Source of the DNA: Elainella saxicola E1
Lineage (GTDB): Bacteria > Cyanobacteriota > Cyanobacteriia > Elainellales > Elainellaceae
Assembly: GCA_002796835.1 (NCBI GenBank)
Contig: LUGL01000023.1
Span: 86,910 to 122,654, forward strand
Direction: 5' to 3'
DNA: 35,745 nucleotides
The position numbers and the translations under genes were made by a program. Each line of letters opens with the position of its first letter. Position 1 is the first letter of the stretch. The notes under the pieces were generated by a model that did no database searches, had not been told where the DNA came from, and worked only from the letters and a program-made list of their open reading frames with translations. Of the stretch, positions 31,714 through 35,745 are shown piece after piece.

Positions 31714-33897
31714 TTACGCCTCAGTCAAATTTACCGGAACTGCCGCCTGGACGATCGGCATCAAACTACCAGCTTGCTCCTGTCCGTTGATCCCCAACTC
31801 AGAGTGGCAAAGATAAACTCGCGCTTGAGCCCGACTCAGGAGATCCCGAATTTCTCGGTCCAGATAGGCCTGGTCCATCTCCAGCGCTTCTGTGGCAGTC
31901 CAAACTCGATTCAGCCTTTCTCTCAGGAATAGTGGCGAACCAAACAGACGGGCACCGCTTCCACTGAGCCAGAGGGAAGATCCGGCATCCAGCCAAAACT
32001 GCCAGCGATGATAGCGGCGATCGAGACGATATTGATAGATCGTGGACAGCGTTACGGCCTCAGCAGCTTTGCCCATGGGTCGAACTGGGAAAGGATTCGC
32101 TGTAATGGTGCCATTGCGCAGAAGCTGAATAAAGCGAGCGACGCTAGCGTTTGTGTTGGTAGATGGCCGCATTCGAGCTTCGACTTCCCAGTAATGCTGT
32201 GCCGTTTCCATCAGCTCCCGCAAAATCACCATCTGGTCATAGGGAAGGGTGCTGCCGCCGCCAAAAAAGCGCTGAATAGCTTGATCCAATAGCAGCACTG
32301 GATTGAGGGATGCGGGCTGTTGGGCGATCGATCGCTGAGCTTCCAGCCACTGCAAAATTTCGTGATAGGCCTGACTGGCTTGATAACCCAGGCGATCCCA
32401 CCGAGGAAACTCAGTTGCTGCCAACAGTTGGGGTTGATGGGAATCGGGCACAAAGCAATGGTCTGTTAGCAAGCCTGCCCGCACCGCATCAATTTGGGGC
32501 TTGAGCAGAATTGGAGCCACGGGCGCAACCGCCGCCTCAGGATGTTTGATTGGGAAAGAGGGATCGGCAGGTCGATCGCTAAAATCTGGCAGTTGCACGA
32601 TGGAATTTTCGACCTGGGCAGGCAAACCGGTCGGGGTTTGGCTCAGCAACACCAGCATTTCAGCAATCATTTCTCGATCGACTAAGCGCCCCAGATCTGG
32701 GTAGACCATCGCCATCAAACTCAGCAAGGTGCGGACTAAGGGCGAACTGATCAAGGACTGTTGGCTATTCAGAGACAGCAAGCGGATTTCCTGACTGGCC
32801 AGAATGGATTGCAGCGTGTAACGAGTGATGGCATCTAGACCCGGAGAGACGATCGCAATGTCCTGGGCTTCTACTTGGCCAGATTGAATTGCGGTTGCGA
32901 TGACTTCAGCCGTTTGTCGCAGCAACTGGGCTTTGGATGTGGCTTGAATCAGCTGAATGGTGTCAGGTAGTTGGGGTAACAGCAGCGGTTCGCGGATGCA
33001 GTCCACAATGATTTGTCCCCACTCGTGATCCAAATTGGTGACTGATGCTGGCAGCGTTTCCACTTGACACCGATCGGCTAACCGACTCATTTCACTCGGG
33101 TCAGCCCCTAACCCTACCCGCATTGCTCCGATCGGATTAAACGTCATCAAACCTGGAAGCTTGCGATCGAGCAGGAACTCGAACAATAGCCGCATCACGC
33201 CAGGATACTCATCCACATCATCGGCCAGAAAAGCGCAATAGCGTTGGCTCAACTGCTGCTGATAGGTGGGATTAGGCAGCAAATAACGCCAGTACAGTTC
33301 GGTGAGGATGCCATAGGTCAGTAAACCTCGATCGAGGCACCATTGCCACCATTGCTGGAGTAATTCCCCCATGCAGTCCCACAGGGCAGGTGAACCTTCT
33401 TGATCGGTAAAGCCCTGGTGCAGCAAATCCGGGATCTGCTCATGGGGAGTGGCACTAAAGGCTGCAAGCTGGAGCAAGTCTAACGTGCGGCGCACCATGA
33501 AATAGTCACTCACTCCTGCCCGTCGAAACCGCCCGGATTCCAGTTCAGGTTGCCATAACCGCGTTGCTAAATCCTGCTCTGTTTCGGGCCGCAGGCGGAG
33601 GGGGAACTGGCTTTTTAAGTCAAGCTGCTGCATCAGCAAGGGCCAGTACAGCATCACCTCTTGCTCGAAAAAGCTGAGCGGGGTGGCTGAGTCAAAGGGA
33701 TAGCATGCCTGAGTCGCGGCCTGAATGCGATCGACCAACTGCAGGCGATTATCCCCAATTGCCGCAAAGATGAGACAAACGGGTTGAATTTGCCAATTTG
33801 GTGTCGTAGTGGCGGCCCAGTCCTGAAATTGCTCAATCAGCCGAGTCGTTTTACCGCTTCCAGTTGTGCCCACAATCCAAGTTGAATGCATTGTCAA
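31714..33897 (-). CDS. SF1-like P-loop ATPase ('recombinase family protein' of cyanobacteria)
   Basis: A 727-aa protein starting MTMHSTWIVGTTGSGKTTRL; Walker A GTTGSGKTT (10-18) and a Walker B-like FLADDVDEYP (223-232) as in UvrD/RecB/AddB-type helicases. Later segments DIAIVSPGLDAITRYTLQSI (domain between the motor halves) and QARVYLCHSELGINGQEQ (near the end, like motif VI surroundings) fit a SF1-type motor, but the middle is divergent and no nuclease motif is visible. Cyanobacterial homologues are usually annotated as recombinase family proteins; a DNA-repair role is plausible, not shown. The gene is intact and divergent from pcxA. Confidence 0.75.
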   Translation of the reverse strand: MTMHSTWIVGTTGSGKTTRLIEQFQDWAATTTPNWQIQPVCLIFAAIGDNRLQLVDRIQAATQACYPFDSATPLSFFEQEVMLYWPLLMQQLDLKSQFPLRLRPETEQDLATRLWQPELESGRFRRAGVSDYFMVRRTLDLLQLAAFSATPHEQIPDLLHQGFTDQEGSPALWDCMGELLQQWWQWCLDRGLLTYGILTELYWRYLLPNPTYQQQLSQRYCAFLADDVDEYPGVMRLLFEFLLDRKLPGLMTFNPIGAMRVGLGADPSEMSRLADRCQVETLPASVTNLDHEWGQIIVDCIREPLLLPQLPDTIQLIQATSKAQLLRQTAEVIATAIQSGQVEAQDIAIVSPGLDAITRYTLQSILASQEIRLLSLNSQQSLISSPLVRTLLSLMAMVYPDLGRLVDREMIAEMLVLLSQTPTGLPAQVENSIVQLPDFSDRPADPSFPIKHPEAAVAPVAPILLKPQIDAVRAGLLTDHCFVPDSHQPQLLAATEFPRWDRLGYQASQAYHEILQWLEAQRSIAQQPASLNPVLLLDQAIQRFFGGGSTLPYDQMVILRELMETAQHYWEVEARMRPSTNTNASVARFIQLLRNGTITANPFPVRPMGKAAEAVTLSTIYQYRLDRRYHRWQFWLDAGSSLWLSGSGARLFGSPLFLRERLNRVWTATEALEMDQAYLDREIRDLLSRAQARVYLCHSELGINGQEQAGSLMPIVQAAVPVNLTEA

Positions 33898-34108
33898 AAC
33901 CCCGCATGGAAGGATTTATAATCATGCTGCATAATTTAATTCTAGATTGAATTCCTGATAGGCAAATTGACCTCCTTGTTCAGACTCTGAAGAGAGATTT
34001 TGAGCAGAGATATCAACCCCAAGTCACTTTCAAAACTACCCTCACAGCAACCGTGTCTTTCTTTCAATTCTTCGGCTTCCAAAAGCGACCTGATCTCTTC
34101 ATCAACCC

Positions 34109-35449
34109 ATGCAAAATTCTCTTTTAAGTTCGATTTTTAACTCGCTTCGATCCGCGAATCGATGGTTGCTCAGAACGCCAGAACGGGCGCTGAATGAGGC
34201 TTATGAAGCAGCCTTAAAAATTAAGGGATTAGAAGATGCCCACTTTAGCGGCAACCGAATTTCTATTAACTCTGGTAATTATAGTAAGAGCGCAATCAAC
34301 TATTTTCAGGGTGAATTAAAAAAGTATTTAGACGTCATTAAACTGCGGTTGATCGAGTTTAGAGCGAGTAGCTCGATCGTCCGCTTATCGAATCAGTCCA
34401 TTACCGAAATTCAGGTCGATGAAACAACGAGCGACTTAACCACAATTAGTGTGATTGATCAACCTGCTTTAATCCTGAAAAAGCTGCGGTTTATCGATGA
34501 AGTGGTTGCTCGTTATGAAACCCCTGAAACAAACCCATCTTTGATTATTGTGTCTGAGCCGCAGCGGGATGGCTCTAATGGTATCGTCGGTCGATCGCAG
34601 ACTCTGGCAGAGGCAACCGAAGAGCCAAAACGAGATATGAAATCAATTACGGACAAAACAGGCGTGTTACCTCGATCCATTCTTGAAACGGTCGATCGAA
34701 TTAAGCGTGACTTAGATCCTCAGGCTGAGCAAGAGGTCGTTCAAAATTTTCGGGTCTCGAAGTCGAGAACAATTATCTCTCTGCGCCTGATTTTGTTGCT
34801 GATTATCGTTCCACTGCTTGTGCAGCAGATTTCTAAAAATTTTATCGTTGGGCCGGTGGTCGATCGATTTAGGACAGAAACAGAGCAAGCGAGCACCTTC
34901 CTCAACTCTGAGATGGAAGAGGAGGCATTGGACGAACTCCAGCGCTATGAACAACGATTGCGGTTTGAAGTTTTGATTGGCAAAGCTCCTCCGATCGGCG
35001 ATGAGGAAATTGTGGAGCGGGTGCGAGAAAAAGCTGCCGAAGTCGAAGAACAATATTTTCGGCTGGGGTCAGACGCGATCAAAAATGTCTTTTCTGATGT
35101 TTTGGCACTGGCTGCCTTTGCCGTAGTCGTTTTGGTGAGCAAACGGGAAATTGCGGTGCTCAAGACCTTTATGGATCAGCTAATTTATGGCTTGAGCGAC
35201 AGTGCCAAGGCTTTTATCATCATTTTGTTTACTGATATGTTTGTGGGGTTCCACTCACCTCACGGTTGGGAGGTTTTGCTAGAGGGAGTCTCGCGCCATT
35301 TAGGCTTACCGGCCAATCGAGATTTTATCTTCCTGTTTATCGCCACTTTCCCGGTTATTCTTGACACCATCTTTAAGTACTGGATTTTCCGTTACCTGAA
35401 TCGGGTTTCTCCTTCATCGGTGGCAACCTATCGAAACATGAATGAATAA
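34109..35449 (+). CDS. pcxA: Proton extrusion protein PcxA (CemA family)
   Basis: A 446-aa inner-membrane protein of the CemA/PcxA family. In cyanobacteria PcxA is needed for light-induced proton extrusion and influences inorganic carbon use and pH; the plastid counterpart is CemA. The N-terminal 215 residues are hydrophilic (start MQNSLLSSIFNSLRSANRWL; ETVDRIKRDLDPQAEQEVV). They are followed by four membrane segments at about 220-240, 330-348, 366-386 and 408-428, with the conserved FTDMFVGFHSPHGWEVLLEG and ATFPVILDTIFKYWIFRYLN. Length and topology are normal. The 211 bp upstream, shared with the opposite-strand ATPase gene, must contain both promoters; a TATAAT at 33917-33922 is a candidate box for pcxA. 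Confidence 0.93.
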   Translation: MQNSLLSSIFNSLRSANRWLLRTPERALNEAYEAALKIKGLEDAHFSGNRISINSGNYSKSAINYFQGELKKYLDVIKLRLIEFRASSSIVRLSNQSITEIQVDETTSDLTTISVIDQPALILKKLRFIDEVVARYETPETNPSLIIVSEPQRDGSNGIVGRSQTLAEATEEPKRDMKSITDKTGVLPRSILETVDRIKRDLDPQAEQEVVQNFRVSKSRTIISLRLILLLIIVPLLVQQISKNFIVGPVVDRFRTETEQASTFLNSEMEEEALDELQRYEQRLRFEVLIGKAPPIGDEEIVERVREKAAEVEEQYFRLGSDAIKNVFSDVLALAAFAVVVLVSKREIAVLKTFMDQLIYGLSDSAKAFIIILFTDMFVGFHSPHGWEVLLEGVSRHLGLPANRDFIFLFIATFPVILDTIFKYWIFRYLNRVSPSSVATYRNMNE

Positions 35450-35452
35450 TGA

Positions 35453-35745
35453 ATGCCGCCACAAGTTACACCCCCAAGGCCCCTTGTGAATTCAAAACAA
35501 TTTGCTAACTTCAGCCAACAGATCCTCCTGAGGATGCGGTTGATGTTAGGTGTCGGCGTTTTTGTGGGTCTCAGTGTTGCCACAATTTTGGCGGGATCGA
35601 GTGTGATTGGAGCCTTAACCCTGGCTGCTATCCTGGCTTTACTCAATAGCATTGGAGAAGCTCAGCTTGCTGTTCCTTGGTCCAGCCAGTCTGATTTCCC
35701 GTCCGAGTTTCCCCTTCCAGCCATCTGGCTGCAATTCATAACGGA
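35453..35745 (+). CDS. Probable small membrane protein, N-terminal part (cut by window edge)
   Basis: From the ATG at 35453, 3 bp after the pcxA stop, 97 codons stay open to the end. After about 28 polar residues (NSKQFANFSQQILLRMRL) two hydrophobic segments follow (VGVFVGLSVATILAGSSV and GALTLAAILALLNSI), then a polar stretch. The close spacing suggests an operon with pcxA. I do not recognise the family, and since the end is missing a chance open frame cannot be ruled out. Confidence 0.45.
   Translation, partial: MPPQVTPPRPLVNSKQFANFSQQILLRMRLMLGVGVFVGLSVATILAGSSVIGALTLAAILALLNSIGEAQLAVPWSSQSDFPSEFPLPAIWLQFIT

Noticed and set aside
35428-35652. 74-codon minus-strand ORF over the pcxA end
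   Set aside because: Basic, low-information translation antisense to the likely membrane protein that follows pcxA. Treated as a shadow.

Overview
The window is chromosomal DNA from a cyanobacterium. The evidence is Ycf34, PcxA/CemA, Tab2/Atab2, a cyanobacterial-type PDH E1 beta subunit, serine/threonine kinase-WD40 and NACHT-pentapeptide proteins, very frequent HIP1-type GCGATCGC sites, and short STRR-like repeats (GATTTTGGATTTT, CCCCACT/CCCCTAC types). A filamentous, non-heterocystous lineage (Leptolyngbya-like in the broad sense) is my guess from overall style; no marker gene here settles it.

Layout. 1-2.6 kb (minus strand): the N-terminus of a TldD/PmbA protein, tab2, pdhB, and a decayed response-regulator receiver followed by a good terminator. 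2.8-11.2 kb: mostly ordinary genes, namely an MFS transporter, a membrane-anchored amidase, a J-domain protein with a YaaW-family protein, an FAD-dependent amine-oxidase-like protein, a small basic protein, a CCA/poly(A)-polymerase-type nucleotidyltransferase and a Uma2 nuclease.

11.3-19.6 kb is an accessory region full of broken genes. It holds a NACHT STAND gene broken by one frameshift and two in-frame stops, an orphan HicB, a RelBE-like pair whose toxin carries an amber codon, two near-identical REP-associated transposase (RAYT) elements flanked by inverted REP hairpins, an orphan OppD/OppF pair in which both genes are damaged, and an 11-repeat WD40 ORF. That ORF ends like NB-ARC/WD40 STAND proteins but begins inside the truncated 5' end of oppD. 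Fragments of the C-terminal tail of NACHT proteins recur next to the RAYT elements. I read the block as a decaying defence/STAND island reworked by RAYT activity and illegitimate recombination.

19.7-28 kb: ycf34 and a zinc-ribbon/kinase/WD40 protein (plus strand), then a tightly packed six-gene minus-strand operon: APH-fold kinase, two permeases, ATPase, YnjB-like Tat-type lipoprotein, and a radical SAM protein with extra C-terminal cysteines. It looks like an import-and-modify pathway for an unidentified small molecule, and it is the best candidate here for an uncharacterised system.

28-35.7 kb: a large intact NACHT-pentapeptide STAND protein with an unfamiliar N-terminus, a 60-aa membrane protein, a SF1-like 'recombinase family' ATPase, pcxA, and the start of a small membrane protein cut by the window edge. 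I found no rRNA or tRNA gene and no CRISPR array. All family assignments come from reading motifs, not from database searches.
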